A DNA stretch of 64,000 bases from Flavihumibacter petaseus NBRC 106054 (GCF_000974785.1 NZ_BBWV01000006.1:61626-125625); one strand, 5' to 3'; positions 34,356-45,300 are shown, numbered from the stretch's first letter. The notes: generated by a model not told the origin, from the sequence alone. A program made the numbers and translations.

Positions 34356-35954
34356 TTACTGCTTCCTGACAGCTGCAAGGTAGCGGAAACCGGAATATCC
34401 GAGGATGGCGATACAAAGCACAACCATCAGCTTTGAAAGAAGGTCTCCGTTCCGGGCGTAAAAGGTCATTTCGGTACGGGTAGGAATGTTAACTTTTATG
34501 TAGCCACGTTCATCCCACCCCTTTCTTTCCGTGATGCGTCCCATTGGATCAATTACGGCACTGATACCTGTATTGGCACTTCTGACTACCCAACGCCTGC
34601 TCTCGATTGCCCGCAAACGGGCATAGGCAAGATGTTGTCTGTGGCCGGCAGTATTGCCCCACCATCCGTCGTTGGTTATAACGCAAATCAGGTTCGCACC
34701 GTTGCGCAGGAAACCTGTCATGAATTCACCATAGATGCTTTCATAACAGATGGCAGGGGCTGCCTTCAGGCCGCTGGCGGAATCAACCAATACTGTTCTT
34801 TCGTCCTGCCGGGCATATCCGCCGGTGGTGCCACCGAATTTCTCAAAAATGGGCGCCATGAATTTCAGGAAAGATGGCAGGCTTTCGACGCCCGGTACCA
34901 GCTTGGATTTATGGTAACGCAATACAATTCCTGTTGAATCCAGCAGTGCTGCCGTATTAAAGCTTTCATACCAGTAGTTGGGGCTGCCCGGGAACTGGAA
35001 AGCATAGGGGGAGTGGGGATCTTCGGTATATCTCCTGTATCCCTCGATCCCGCTGAGCAGTTTCAGGCGGGGGTGCCTTGCCAGGAAATCCCACACCGGC
35101 CGGACGATGAAGTTGTTCCTGATGCTGTCTTCTTCAATCCCTCTCGGCAGGTTAATGGCAGTTTCGGGCCACACAACGAGCCGGGTGTTGCTGTCCAGCC
35201 CGGATTCACTCAGGTGAACGAGGAGGTTGAGCTGTGCATCCTGCGTACCTGTTTCAAATTTGCTGTAGGGGTCAATGTTCGGTTGAATGATCAGTATTTC
35301 CCGATGTGATTTATTGATCGTTGCTTCAAATGACTCCTCCCTGAAAACCAGGTAGGAGCATAACAGTGGCAACACCAGTGCCGTCAATAGTAAAACGACC
35401 AGTTGCCTGTTCTTTCCATTTCGGTTGTGCTGTGCCGATAGCCATAACCTGAAAACCAGCACATTGACCAATAATATCCAGAGTGTTCCCCCGCTGGTTC
35501 CCGTGAATTGGTACCATTGCACCATATCCGGCACCGACGCAAAGCCATTACCGAGGGTGAGCCACGGCCAGCTGAGCTCCCAGTTAAGGTGAATGTATTC
35601 AAAGGTCATCCAGGAGGTTACCAATGCAAATAGCGCGGTATTCACGCCCAGCCGCTTTCTCACATTATAATAGGCGAGCCAGGGCAGGCTCATGAACAGG
35701 CAGTTGGCGACGATTGCGGACATGGCACCTTCTGCAGTGGAATTCCACATCCACCAGGTAGTGATGATGTTCCAGATCAGCAGGGTCAAAAAACAGCCCG
35801 CCAGGAATTTAATTCTCGACAAAGGTTGCTCACCCAGCAGGAAAAGTGGAACGAATGCGATGAACAATAAAAATGGCATCGGCAGCGGGGGCCAGCCGGC
35901 AGACAGCAGGATACCCGAGGCCAATGCCAGGCAGAGAGGATAATACCTTTTCAA
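34356..35954 (-). CDS. lnt: Apolipoprotein N-acyltransferase
   Basis: Inner-membrane enzyme that adds the third acyl chain to lipoproteins after LspA, 532 aa. The first 210 residues hold about six membrane helices. The nitrilase-like periplasmic domain follows, with the triad E264 (VVWPETAINLP), K349 (YHKSKLVPGVE) and C403 (PAICYESIYGE). A final membrane helix is at about 505-525. The start is only 1 bp from the guaB stop, so it is transcribed from the guaB side. The organism encodes several lipoproteins in this same window (SusD types). Confidence 0.94.
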   Translation of the reverse strand: MKRYYPLCLALASGILLSAGWPPLPMPFLLFIAFVPLFLLGEQPLSRIKFLAGCFLTLLIWNIITTWWMWNSTAEGAMSAIVANCLFMSLPWLAYYNVRKRLGVNTALFALVTSWMTFEYIHLNWELSWPWLTLGNGFASVPDMVQWYQFTGTSGGTLWILLVNVLVFRLWLSAQHNRNGKNRQLVVLLLTALVLPLLCSYLVFREESFEATINKSHREILIIQPNIDPYSKFETGTQDAQLNLLVHLSESGLDSNTRLVVWPETAINLPRGIEEDSIRNNFIVRPVWDFLARHPRLKLLSGIEGYRRYTEDPHSPYAFQFPGSPNYWYESFNTAALLDSTGIVLRYHKSKLVPGVESLPSFLKFMAPIFEKFGGTTGGYARQDERTVLVDSASGLKAAPAICYESIYGEFMTGFLRNGANLICVITNDGWWGNTAGHRQHLAYARLRAIESRRWVVRSANTGISAVIDPMGRITERKGWDERGYIKVNIPTRTEMTFYARNGDLLSKLMVVLCIAILGYSGFRYLAAVRKQ

Positions 35955-35955
35955 A

Positions 35956-37458
35956 TTATTTGCGGGAATAGTTGGGTGCTTCCTTGGTAATGTCGATGTC
36001 GTGCGCGTGGCTTTCTTTCATGCCGGCGTTCGTGATCTTGATGAATTGTGAAGTCGACCTCAGTGTTTCGAGATCTTTTGCACCGCAATAGCCCATACCC
36101 GCCCGCAGACCACCAACAAATTGTGCTACAACTTCCCGGAGGTACCCTTTATAGGCAACCCGGCCCTCAATACCTTCCGGTACCAGTTTCTTGATATCGT
36201 CTTCCACATCCTGGAAGTAACGGTCACTGGATCCCTGTGCCATGGCACCGATAGAACCCATGCCACGGTACTCCTTGAATTTACGGCCTTCATAGATAAT
36301 GGTCTCGCCCGGGCTTTCCTCCACTCCTGCGAACACACTTCCCATCATAACGCTGTCGGCTCCGGCAGCCAGTGCTTTTACCATGTCACCGGTATAACGG
36401 ATACCGCCGTCAGCAATAAGCGGAATTCCGAGCGGTTGCAGGGCGCTGTATGCTTCCATGATCGCAGTAAGTTGCGGCACACCGGCACCCGCTACGATCC
36501 GCGTAGTACAGATGGAACCCGGACCGATACCGATCTTAACGCCATCTGCGCCGGCTTCAGCAAGTGCCCTGGCTCCTGCGGCAGTACCGACGTTACCGGC
36601 AATCACCTGCATTTTTTTGAAATTTTTCTTGACGTTCTTCAGAGCATCCATAACCCCTTTCGAATGACCATGTGCACTATCCAGGCCCACCACATCAACC
36701 CCTACCTGCTGCAGCGCTGCAACACGGTCCAGCATATCGCGTGTGATGCCGATGGCAGCGCCGACCAGCAAGCGCCCGTAGCCGTCTTTGTTGGCATCGG
36801 GAAAGCTTTGCAGCTGGATGATATCCCGATAGGTGATCAATCCCGCGAGCGTACCGTCCTTCTTGATGACCGGAAGTTTTTCGATTTTATGCTGTTGAAG
36901 AATCTTTTCGGCCTTCTGCATATTGGTGCCTTCCGGAGCTGTGACCAGATTGGTTTTGGTCATCACCTCGCTCACTTTTTTCGATTTGGTCGTTTCGAAA
37001 CGGAGGTCACGGTTGGTCAGTATGCCAACGAGTTTATTCTTTTTGTCGATGATGGGAATGCCACCGATCTTGTTTTCTTTCATCAGCTTCAGCGCATCGC
37101 CGATCGTGGCATCTTCCGGAAGCGTTACGGGATCAATGATCATTCCGCTTTCGCTTCGTTTCACTTTCCGCACCAGCTCGGCCTGCTTTTCAATAGTCAT
37201 GTTCTTGTGCAGGAAGCCGATACCGCCTTCCCTGGCAAGTGCTATCGCCAGACTCGATTCGGTAACAGTATCCATTGCTGCGGAGAGCATAGGGATATTC
37301 AGACTAATCTCGCGGGTAAGCCTGGTTTTTGTGCTTACTTCACGGGGAAGTACCTGTGAAAATGCAGGAACCAGCAGTACATCGTCGAATGTGAGGCCGT
37401 CACCGAAAAATTTGTGGGAGAGATCTAAACCAGGGGAGGAATGTTTTCTTGTTGCCAT
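35956..37458 (-). CDS. guaB: IMP dehydrogenase
   Basis: NAD-dependent oxidation of IMP to XMP, the rate-limiting step of GMP synthesis; cytosolic tetramer, 500 aa. The TIM barrel is interrupted by two CBS domains at about residues 95-215. The active-site Cys loop is [13 protein letters not shown] and the flap region is [12 protein letters not shown]. An in-frame extension to 37482 is rejected, because a promoter -7 box at 37462-37469 sits between it and the ATG at 37458. With that promoter, transcription would start at or next to the ATG, giving an almost leaderless mRNA. lnt follows after 1 bp. Confidence 0.96.
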   Translation of the reverse strand: MATRKHSSPGLDLSHKFFGDGLTFDDVLLVPAFSQVLPREVSTKTRLTREISLNIPMLSAAMDTVTESSLAIALAREGGIGFLHKNMTIEKQAELVRKVKRSESGMIIDPVTLPEDATIGDALKLMKENKIGGIPIIDKKNKLVGILTNRDLRFETTKSKKVSEVMTKTNLVTAPEGTNMQKAEKILQQHKIEKLPVIKKDGTLAGLITYRDIIQLQSFPDANKDGYGRLLVGAAIGITRDMLDRVAALQQVGVDVVGLDSAHGHSKGVMDALKNVKKNFKKMQVIAGNVGTAAGARALAEAGADGVKIGIGPGSICTTRIVAGAGVPQLTAIMEAYSALQPLGIPLIADGGIRYTGDMVKALAAGADSVMMGSVFAGVEESPGETIIYEGRKFKEYRGMGSIGAMAQGSSDRYFQDVEDDIKKLVPEGIEGRVAYKGYLREVVAQFVGGLRAGMGYCGAKDLETLRSTSQFIKITNAGMKESHAHDIDITKEAPNYSRK

Positions 37459-37461
37459 GTG

Positions 37462-37494
37462 CAAAGATAGTGCAGCGGCCAAATTCGTCCCAAA
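37462..37494 (-). promoter_or_regulatory. Promoter of guaB (near-leaderless)
   Basis: On the minus strand, TTTG (37494-37491) and TATCTTTG (37469-37462) match the Bacteroidota -33 and -7 elements with a 21-nt spacer. Only 3 nt separate the -7 box from the guaB ATG, so the transcript would begin within a few bases of the start codon. Confidence 0.65.
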
Positions 37495-37547
37495 TGATTT
37501 TTGTTAATGTCTGAAATCCGCTACAGCAAAGGGTTTGCCGGCATCGT

Positions 37548-38660
37548 TCACAAACATAGCTGATATCTCTTACCGGGAAGTACCCTGATGATATTACGGA
37601 TTTCAAGCGAAAGTAATGCACTGGCAGCAACTCCGGCAGATAAGCCGGATAGTGGGTAAAGCGCATCAATCGAAAGCACCTGGGATTTCCCTAAAAGGTT
37701 CACCAGGATCGTTTCTGCCGGATCAAGGTCAAATGGAATAGTGGCTTGTGGAGGCTGCGTGTACATGGAACCGGCCACCTGCCAGTTCATGTCTGACAAG
37801 AACCCGGAGGTTTCAAAAAAAGGCGATGCAATCCTTTGCTGCAATAGCAGGTTACAGCCGCTGCTGCGCTGATCCGTTATCCTGCCCGGTACGGCGAATA
37901 TATATTTGTTATAGCCATTGGCCAGCCCGGCAGTGATCATACTGCCACCCTGTTTACCGGTTTCAATCACCAGCAACGCCTCGGCAATACCGGCGACAAT
38001 ACGATTCCGCACAGGAAAATTATGCCGGTCCGGCTTAACCCCGGGTGGAAATTCACTGATCAGCATGCCTCCATGCTGCAGCATTTCCGTTGCCAGAAGC
38101 CTGTGTTCGGCCGGATACACCGTATGCAGCCCATGCGCCAGTATGCCGATGGTAGGTAAACCCAGCTTCAGTGCCGTGCGGTGCGCCAGGCCATCAATGC
38201 CATATGCCATACCGCTGATGATCAGCGGTGCGGCAGGCACAAGTTGCCGTAATATCGATTCCGTTTGGAGCCTGCCATATTCTGAATGGTGCCGCGTGCC
38301 GATAACGGCGAGCTTTCGGGGGCGGTTAAGATCAATACTTCCCCTGCAGTACAGCAGTGTGGGAGGATCGTTAACATTGTAGAGAGAAGCCGGATATGCC
38401 GGGCTGCCCAGGAATAATGTTTCACAGCCAAGGTCAGCCGACCGTTGGAGCACCAGTTCACACTCCCTGAAGTCATTAAACTGCGTGATGGACTTTGCAC
38501 GGATCAGCCCGATGCCGTTCATTTTTTCCAGTACAGATTCAGATGCGGCGAAAATTGCACTGGCGGTGCGAAACTTCTCTATTAACGCTTTGGCATGTAC
38601 CGGCCCGATATACGGTAACCGGGTAAGCGCCACCTGCAGCACTGTTTCCGTGGAAGCCAT
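37548..38660 (-). CDS. dprA: DNA-processing protein DprA
   Basis: Protects incoming single-stranded DNA and loads RecA during natural transformation; 370 aa. It has an N-terminal HhH-like/SAM-like region (LPYIGPVHAKALIEKF). The Rossmann core shows ISGMAYGIDGLAHRTAL, GILAHGLHTVYPAEHR and FPVRNRIVAGIAEALLVIE. The C-terminal winged-helix region is at about 305-370. The family is present in many non-competent species too, so it does not prove competence. It lies 89 bp upstream of guaB on the same strand. Confidence 0.95.
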   Translation of the reverse strand: MASTETVLQVALTRLPYIGPVHAKALIEKFRTASAIFAASESVLEKMNGIGLIRAKSITQFNDFRECELVLQRSADLGCETLFLGSPAYPASLYNVNDPPTLLYCRGSIDLNRPRKLAVIGTRHHSEYGRLQTESILRQLVPAAPLIISGMAYGIDGLAHRTALKLGLPTIGILAHGLHTVYPAEHRLLATEMLQHGGMLISEFPPGVKPDRHNFPVRNRIVAGIAEALLVIETGKQGGSMITAGLANGYNKYIFAVPGRITDQRSSGCNLLLQQRIASPFFETSGFLSDMNWQVAGSMYTQPPQATIPFDLDPAETILVNLLGKSQVLSIDALYPLSGLSAGVAASALLSLEIRNIIRVLPGKRYQLCL

Positions 38661-38717
38661 TTTTGATCCACAAGATATTTTGCGCGCGATTCTCCCGGCA
38701 GCGTTCTTTCACCCTTA

Positions 38718-40634
38718 TCAGCGGGCGATGACCTTCAACTCGGTGCGGCGGTTTTTCGAACGTCCTTCTTCCGTGTTATTGTCCGCAACAGGAACTGTTG
38801 CACCGAAGCCCTGGAAACGAAGGCGCTTGGCATCAATGCCGTTTTTGATCAGGTAATCCACAACAGCCTGTGCCCTGCCATTGGAGAGCTTCAGGTTATC
38901 GGCTGCCTTACCCACATTATCGGTATGACCATTGATCTGGATCTGCAGCGTGGAATTTTCTTTCAGCAACTGAATCAGTTTACCCAATTCCACCACGGAA
39001 GCATCACCCAAGGCCGTGCTGTTGGTTTCAAAGAAGATATTCTTCAGCACCATTGTCGCGTTGGCAACAATCGGCTGCAGGTAGATGTCAATATTGTAGG
39101 TGGAATCAGGATCCTTTTTGGAAAGCGAAAAGTTTTCCGAATAAAAAAGATAGCCCCTGCGATTGACATTGAAAGCATAGTCGCGTCCAACCGGAAGTGT
39201 GATCAGGTAATTGCCGGTTTCGTCGGTCTGTACGCGGCTGATCACCTGTCGTGTGCTGATGTCCGTTAGTTCCATGGAAGTGGGTAAACCTTTTTTCGTC
39301 TGGGCATCCATCACCCTGCCTTTGATCCACAAGGTCTTGATGGGACGAATATCGTTCCGGAGAGAAAAAGTATACAGGTCAAGGCCTCCCTTGCTGTCTG
39401 CCCTGTCACTGGCATAGTAGGCTGCAGCGCCATCAGCAGAAACAACCAGGCTGCCTTCGTTCTCGATGGTATTGATGGGATAGCCCAGGTTACGCGGCAG
39501 GCTGAAACTTCCCTTTGGTCCTTTCCGTGCCATAAAAAGATCATCTCCGCCATAACCCTGAAGCCCGTTGGAAGTAAAATATAATGTCTGGTTGTCGGCA
39601 TGAATAAACGGACAGGATTCATCACCGGAAGTATTGATCTCGGGGCCAAGGTTTTCCGGCTCGCTCCATTTTCCATTGGCTTGCAGGTGGCTTACCCAGA
39701 GGTCACTTCCTCCAAAGCCGCCCAGTCTCCTGCTGGCGAAATAGAGATCTTTTTTATCGGGGGAAAGACTGGGGGCTGATTCCCAGAATTCTGTATTGAT
39801 CACATCACCGAGGTTTTCAGGTTCACTCCAGCCTTCGTCGGTTAAATAGGAGATATATAAATCACAGCTGCCCAAACCGTCGGGGAAGTTACAACCGGTA
39901 AAGATCAGCCAATGGCCATCCTGCGAAAGCGTCTGTGCACCCTCATTCAGGTTGGAGTTAATGGCGCCGGTCAACCCCTTGGCCTTGCTCCATCCGGCGG
40001 CGGATTGACGGGTTTCAAAAAAGTCCTCGTTGAAATTGTCCACCCGTCGGGTGAAGATCAGTTGTCCGTTGTCTATGGTAAGTGACGGAAAATATTCCGA
40101 TACAGCGCTGTTTACACTGTCACCCAGGTTCTGTGGCTGGAACTGATAATTGGACACGGCGGGTAAAGCGGCCATCTCAAGTGCAAACTTGTAGGAGCGG
40201 ATGCGGTAGGCTGCAGCTTTCCGGCTCGACTCATTCAGGTCATTGATCATGGTGAACCGGTTTACAGCTACCAGCGCTTCCTGGAATCTGCCTTTTCCGG
40301 CGAGGTTGATGCTGTAGGGGAGATTGTAGTCGCCAAAATACACGGTGTCAATCGCCCGGGCCTTTTCATAGTTCCCGATGGCATTATCATAGTCTTTCAA
40401 TTCACCGTACATACCGGCGATGGACAACCAGGCGTCCATGTAACCGGGACTAATCTGCACAGATTGCTTCAGCAGGTCAATTCCCTGTTTGAAATCCCCT
40501 CCCTGGGCTGCTTCGATGGCTTTTTCATATAGCTTAACCGCCTTTGGGCTCAGTTTATCCGGTTGATAACCCTGGGTCCGGCCTTGAAAGAAGAAAAGGA
40601 GCGCTGCTATGGCGAGAAGGAATTGTTTCATCAT
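38718..40634 (-). CDS. TPR / PD40 / OmpA-domain protein (PorE-like)
   Basis: Envelope protein, 638 aa, with a signal peptide (1-20). TPR repeats cover about residues 30-150. A PD40/WD40-type beta-propeller follows at about 190-425, with repeated LYFASRRLGGFGGSDLW-like blades. A carboxypeptidase-regulatory-like domain is at about 435-520, and a C-terminal OmpA peptidoglycan-binding domain (INGHTDNVGKAADNLKLS) at about 525-638. This four-domain order is that of PorE, a T9SS-associated protein anchoring the PorKN/PorP complex to peptidoglycan. Such proteins are numerous in Bacteroidota, so a specific PorE role is inferred, not shown. A second ATG is at 40631. Confidence 0.9.
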   Translation of the reverse strand: MMKQFLLAIAALLFFFQGRTQGYQPDKLSPKAVKLYEKAIEAAQGGDFKQGIDLLKQSVQISPGYMDAWLSIAGMYGELKDYDNAIGNYEKARAIDTVYFGDYNLPYSINLAGKGRFQEALVAVNRFTMINDLNESSRKAAAYRIRSYKFALEMAALPAVSNYQFQPQNLGDSVNSAVSEYFPSLTIDNGQLIFTRRVDNFNEDFFETRQSAAGWSKAKGLTGAINSNLNEGAQTLSQDGHWLIFTGCNFPDGLGSCDLYISYLTDEGWSEPENLGDVINTEFWESAPSLSPDKKDLYFASRRLGGFGGSDLWVSHLQANGKWSEPENLGPEINTSGDESCPFIHADNQTLYFTSNGLQGYGGDDLFMARKGPKGSFSLPRNLGYPINTIENEGSLVVSADGAAAYYASDRADSKGGLDLYTFSLRNDIRPIKTLWIKGRVMDAQTKKGLPTSMELTDISTRQVISRVQTDETGNYLITLPVGRDYAFNVNRRGYLFYSENFSLSKKDPDSTYNIDIYLQPIVANATMVLKNIFFETNSTALGDASVVELGKLIQLLKENSTLQIQINGHTDNVGKAADNLKLSNGRAQAVVDYLIKNGIDAKRLRFQGFGATVPVADNNTEEGRSKNRRTELKVIAR

Positions 40635-40674
40635 AGGTGTTTGAAAGCCAGTATATAACGAAAATTAGGAAACT

Positions 40675-41295
40675 TTATGGTACGCCGATATATTTATGGC
40701 TTTGGATACTCAGTTCCCACTGCGGGTTATCCAGGATATACTGGATAATGAGCGGCATCATTTTTTCCCTTTTTTCCCATTCCGGCTGCAGGTAGAGTTT
40801 GCAACCCGGTTTAACCTGGGCGGCCCATTGTTCCGCCCATTTGAAATCGGAAGGGTGAAAGATGACCACTTTCAGTTCGTCTGCTTTTTCCACTACTTCC
40901 GGCAGGGGCGCCTTGAATTTTTTGGGGGAAAGGCAGATCCAGTCCCATTGGCCGCTGAGGGGGCTGGAACCCGAAGTTTCGATGTTGGTTTCGAATCCTG
41001 CGGCTTTCAGGGCGTCCGTTAACTCGTCCAGCTGGTGGAGGAGGGGTTCGCCACCGGTGATCACGGCAAGGCGGCCAGGATAGGTTGCTGCACCATGCAC
41101 CATATCATTGATGGCAGTCAGGGGGTGTTTATCGGCGTCCCAGCTGTCTTTCACATCACACCAAACGCAGCCGACATCGCATCCGCCAAGGCGGATGAAA
41201 TAGGCCGCCCTTCCCTGGTGGCGCCCTTCACCCTGGAGGGTATAAAAGGCTTCCATGAGCGGAAGGCGTGTACTTATGGTTGAAGCCAGGTTCAT
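40675..41295 (-). CDS. queE: 7-carboxy-7-deazaguanine synthase
   Basis: Radical SAM enzyme that converts 6-carboxytetrahydropterin to 7-carboxy-7-deazaguanine for preQ0/queuosine; 206 aa. The cluster motif is C-x3-C-x2-C in GGCDVGCVWCDVKDSW. The N-terminus MEAFYTLQGEGRHQGRAAYFIRLGGC is characteristic of QueE, and TGGEPLLHQ is the SAM-binding GGEP motif. It lies 4 bp downstream of folD on the same strand. FolE and a PTPS-family enzyme encoded at 16.5-17.6 kb could supply its substrate; QueC and QueF are not in the window. Confidence 0.94.
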   Translation of the reverse strand: MNLASTISTRLPLMEAFYTLQGEGRHQGRAAYFIRLGGCDVGCVWCDVKDSWDADKHPLTAINDMVHGAATYPGRLAVITGGEPLLHQLDELTDALKAAGFETNIETSGSSPLSGQWDWICLSPKKFKAPLPEVVEKADELKVVIFHPSDFKWAEQWAAQVKPGCKLYLQPEWEKREKMMPLIIQYILDNPQWELSIQSHKYIGVP

Positions 41296-41299
41296 CCGG

Positions 41300-42175
41300 T
41301 TACCATTTTGCCTGGCAGGCTTTAAAAGTGTTTTTCATCAACGCCGCGATGGTCATAGGCCCCACGCCGCCGGGAACGGGAGTAATGAAGCTGCAACGCG
41401 GAGCAACTTCACCGTAGGCAACATCGCCTTTCAGGGCGAAGCCTGACTTTTTGGAGGTATCCGGTACACGGGTAATGCCCACGTCGATCACCACAGCGCC
41501 TTCTTTTACCATATCAGCGGTCAGGAATTCCGGTTTGCCCAGTGCGGCGACGATGATGTCGGCCTGCTGGCAAAGTTCCTTAAGATTCCGCGTATGGGAA
41601 TGAGTAATAGTCACCGTGCAGTTACCGGGGTTGCCTGGTTGGCTCAGGAGGATGCTCATGGGGCGGCCAACGATATTGCTGCGGCCGATCACGACGGCGT
41701 TTTTCCCTTTTGTATCTATCTTATAATGTTCCAGCAAAAGCATGATACCATGCGGGGTGGCAGCTACAAAGCTGTCAAGTCCCTGGACCATTTTGCCCAC
41801 GTTTACCGGGTGGAACCCGTCTACGTCTTTCGCCGGGAGTATGGTATTGATCACTTTTTCGTCTGAAATATGGGCGGGAAGAGGCAGTTGAACCAGGATC
41901 CCATCAACATCGGGATCGCTGTTTAAACCTTCAATTACTTCAAGTAGTTTGTTTTCACTGATGTCTGCTTCCAGGCGGACGAGGGTGGATTTGAATCCGA
42001 TTTCGTTGCAGGCTTTCACTTTTGCCCCCACATAAGTTTCACTGGCCCCGTTGTTACCAACGAGAACAGCTGCGAGGTGGGGTGTTTTTTTGCCTTCGGC
42101 CACCACCTGGGCGACCTGGATCCGGAGTTCGTCTTTTGTGGCTTTGGAGACCAGCTGACCATCTAGAATTTGCAT
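41300..42175 (-). CDS. folD: Methylenetetrahydrofolate dehydrogenase/cyclohydrolase
   Basis: Bifunctional one-carbon enzyme interconverting 5,10-methylene-, methenyl- and 10-formyl-tetrahydrofolate, 291 aa. The substrate region has the catalytic Lys in [14 protein letters not shown] and the [10 protein letters not shown] motif. The NADP-binding part has [17 protein letters not shown]. The C-terminal [16 protein letters not shown] is diagnostic. It heads the minus-strand run and is followed by queE after 4 bp. A -7 box abuts its start codon at 42180-42187. Confidence 0.96.
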   Translation of the reverse strand: MQILDGQLVSKATKDELRIQVAQVVAEGKKTPHLAAVLVGNNGASETYVGAKVKACNEIGFKSTLVRLEADISENKLLEVIEGLNSDPDVDGILVQLPLPAHISDEKVINTILPAKDVDGFHPVNVGKMVQGLDSFVAATPHGIMLLLEHYKIDTKGKNAVVIGRSNIVGRPMSILLSQPGNPGNCTVTITHSHTRNLKELCQQADIIVAALGKPEFLTADMVKEGAVVIDVGITRVPDTSKKSGFALKGDVAYGEVAPRCSFITPVPGGVGPMTIAALMKNTFKACQAKW

Positions 42176-42179
42176 GGCG

Positions 42180-42187
42180 CAAAGTTA
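42180..42187 (-). promoter_or_regulatory. Candidate -7 box of folD (near-leaderless)
   Basis: Minus-strand TAACTTTG matches TANNTTTG and ends 4 nt before the folD ATG. The mRNA would start at or very near the start codon. A clear -33 TTTG is missing. Confidence 0.45.
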
Positions 42188-42252
42188 AGTCGCGGACAAG
42201 AGCATTTAGAGTATTTTTTGGATCAGCTCAACCCCGAATCAGCAAAAAAGTC

Positions 42253-42278
42253 GCGTATTTATACGCATGGTAAATTTG
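42253..42278 (+). promoter_or_regulatory. Palindrome and -7 box upstream of the first susC gene
   Basis: GCGTAT-TT-ATACGC at 42253-42266 is a perfect 14-nt palindrome. It ends 4 bp before TAAATTTG (42271-42278), which matches the -7 consensus. The dyad covers roughly -16 to -30 of this promoter, a natural operator position. The predicted leader to the susC ATG is about 115 nt. Confidence 0.5.
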
Positions 42279-42397
42279 TAATATTTCAAAAAGAATGCAT
42301 AAACTGTAAAATTTATATTAAATACCTGTATTACGATTTCTTTAACAATATTCTTATCAAGTAATTTCACTTTTCAGTCTTTCAAAAAATACATCAC

Positions 42398-45300
42398 ATG
42401 AGAAAATTGCTAACACTAGCGATGGCGCTAATGCTATGTGCGCTGTCGTTCGGGCAAACCAAAACAGTAACCGGAAAGGTTACGGACGACAAGGGGCAGC
42501 CCATTCCTTTCGCAACAATCAAACTAAAAGGGGGAAAAGTAGTCGGTACAGCCGATGCTCAGGGCGTATTCAAAGTGAACGTAACCACTGAGAAAGCCCT
42601 TGAAGTGTCCTCCGCGGGCTTTGGTACAAAAGAAGTTTCCATTAACGGTGTTTCTGACGTGAACGTGAGTCTCCAGGGTTCCGTGATGGAAGAAGTAATC
42701 GTAACTGCGGGTGGTATCAAGACACAGCGCCGTGAGATCGGTACTGCAGCTACAGTAGTGAAGGGCGATGCCATCACTGCAGGCAAATCAGTGAACGTTG
42801 CAGGCGGTCTGCAAGGTAAAGTCGCAGGCCTCCAGATCAACAACACGAGTGGTGGTGTAAACCCCAATTTCCGTCTTGTACTGCGTGGCCAGCGTTCTAT
42901 CACTGGTAACAACCAGGCGCTGGTTGTACTGGACAACATTATTGTTCCTACATCAGTGCTGGGTAACCTTAACCCTGAAGATGTGGATGATGTAACAGTA
43001 CTGAATGGTGCAGGAGCTGCGGCACTTTATGGATCAGCTGCATCTAATGGCGCGGTGATTATCACCACCAAAAAAGGAAAGCGTGGTGCTGCTACCATCC
43101 GGATCTCCAACACGACTACAATGGAACAGGTCGCTTTCTACCCCAAGGTGCAAAAATCTTTCGGTAGCGGTGGTAGTGCTTACGGTTATGACGTAAATGG
43201 TAACCCTGCATTTTCTTCTATTGAAAACCAGTCCTATGGTCCGCGTTATGATGGTTCCATGCGTGAACTGGGTTATCCTTTGGAAGACGGTAGCCAGGAT
43301 TCTGCAATCTACCAGTATACAGACGAGCGCAAAAAATTCTGGGAAAAGGGTCTGACCAATCAGACAGATTTTTCTGTAAGCTCTGGTGATGATGTGTCTA
43401 CCCTGTATTTTTCCGGTCAGTATGCAACTGCAACCGGTACCACTCCCGGTGATAAGTACAATCGTACCAACCTTCGCCTGAACGGTACCCGCAAAATAGG
43501 TAAGTTAGTAAACCTGACTTATGCCACTTCGTATACACAGAACCGTTACGATATCACTACCCAGACATCCAGCATGTACAACAACCTGTTGAACATTCCT
43601 TCATGGATTCCCATTACCAAATTCAAAAACTGGGAGACGGATAAATACGCTAACCCCAATGGTTATTACAACCCCTGGTATCAGAACCCATATTTCTCTG
43701 CTGACAATTATCGCAACAACAAGAGAGAAGATTACCTGACTGCAAACGTGGAATTGCGTTTCACACCGATCGATGGTCTTGACCTGGTTGCCCGTCAGGG
43801 TATTGCTACCCGCAACAATTCCAACAAGTCTACTGTAGGCGCATTTGACTATACGCACTACGCAGAGGAAGTGAGCGGATCCAAATCTGATATACCGGCT
43901 TCTGTAACAGATGGAAGTTCATACTCAACCCAATTGATCACTGACCTCTTCGGCCAATGGCGCAAGAAGCTGGGTGGTGATTTCTCCCTGAATCTTATCG
44001 GTGGTTTTCAATACCGCCAGGACCAGGCTAAGTATGTGGGTGTTGGTGCAAACGGTCTCGTTATTCCTGACCTGTTCAACGTGAGCACTGGAATTGGTAC
44101 TCCGACAGCAACTGAATCAAACTACCTGGCCCGCCAATCTGGTTTATATGGCGATATTCGCCTGGGTTACAAAGGATACCTCTACCTGCATGCAACAGGA
44201 CGGAATGACTGGGTTTCAATCCTGGCTCCCGAAAACCGCTCATTCTTCTATCCTTCAGTTGACCTCTCTTTCGTAGCTTCTGAAGCGATCGAGCCCATCA
44301 AGAACAGCAATGTGATCAGCTATCTGAAACTGCGTGCGGGATGGTCTAAAGTAGGACAGGTGAACCTGGGTACTTCTACTGACTACGGTGCTTATCAACT
44401 TAATCCGATCTACGTTCAGGCTGCAGGCTACCCTTATGGTAGCCAGGCTGGTTATACAGCCGGCAATGGTCTTGTATCGGATAACCTGCGTCCTGAGATC
44501 ACCAAAGGATATGAATTTGGTTTTGACCTGAACTTGTTCAATGATCGCGTGACTTCAAGTGTTACCTACTATAACACTAAAACTGACGATCAGACAGTTA
44601 ATACTTATATCTCCAACACTACCGGTTATTCCCGTCTCCTGATGAACACAGGCCAGACGCAAAGCCGTGGCCTGGAACTGACTGTGCATGGCACGCCTGT
44701 TCGTACACGCGATTTCGAAGCAATCATCGGTGGTAACTTTACTCTCCTGGACAACACTGTTAACAATATTAGTGCAAGTCTCCCCAACCTGCCCATCGCG
44801 CAGTATTCTGATGGTGCCGGTTCTTATGCCGTGGAAGGCCAGGCATTCCCCGTTATTATGGGTTATGACTACCTCCGCGATCCGGAAGGACGTGTAATCG
44901 TTGACCGTGTGACAGGTGCTCCCCAGAAAGATCCTAACGTGAAGATCCTTGGTACAGCTGTTCCGAAATATCGCCTGGGTCTTGACGGAAACTTCAAATA
45001 CAAGAACTGGTCTCTGTCTTTCCTGTTTGAATACCGTGGTGGATACAAAGTGTACAACGCTGGTGGTTCTACATATGACTGGGCAGGTGTAAGCTACCGC
45101 ACCGGTGTGTTTGACCGCAACCGTTTTGTATTCCCGAATTCTTCTTATGAGGATCCCAACAAACCAGGTACTTATATCAAGAATACTACTGTTACTGTAC
45201 AGGATGGAAATGGTAACGCCGGTTTCTGGTCAGATGCTGATCTGAACATGGACATTTCTTCCAACTATGTAACATCCGGTGATTTCTGGAAATTAAGAGA

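Noticed and set aside
36121..37359. 412-codon open frame on the plus strand
   Set aside because: It lies wholly antisense to guaB, whose motifs are intact, and its translation has no domain-like pattern. It is a shadow of biased codon use.
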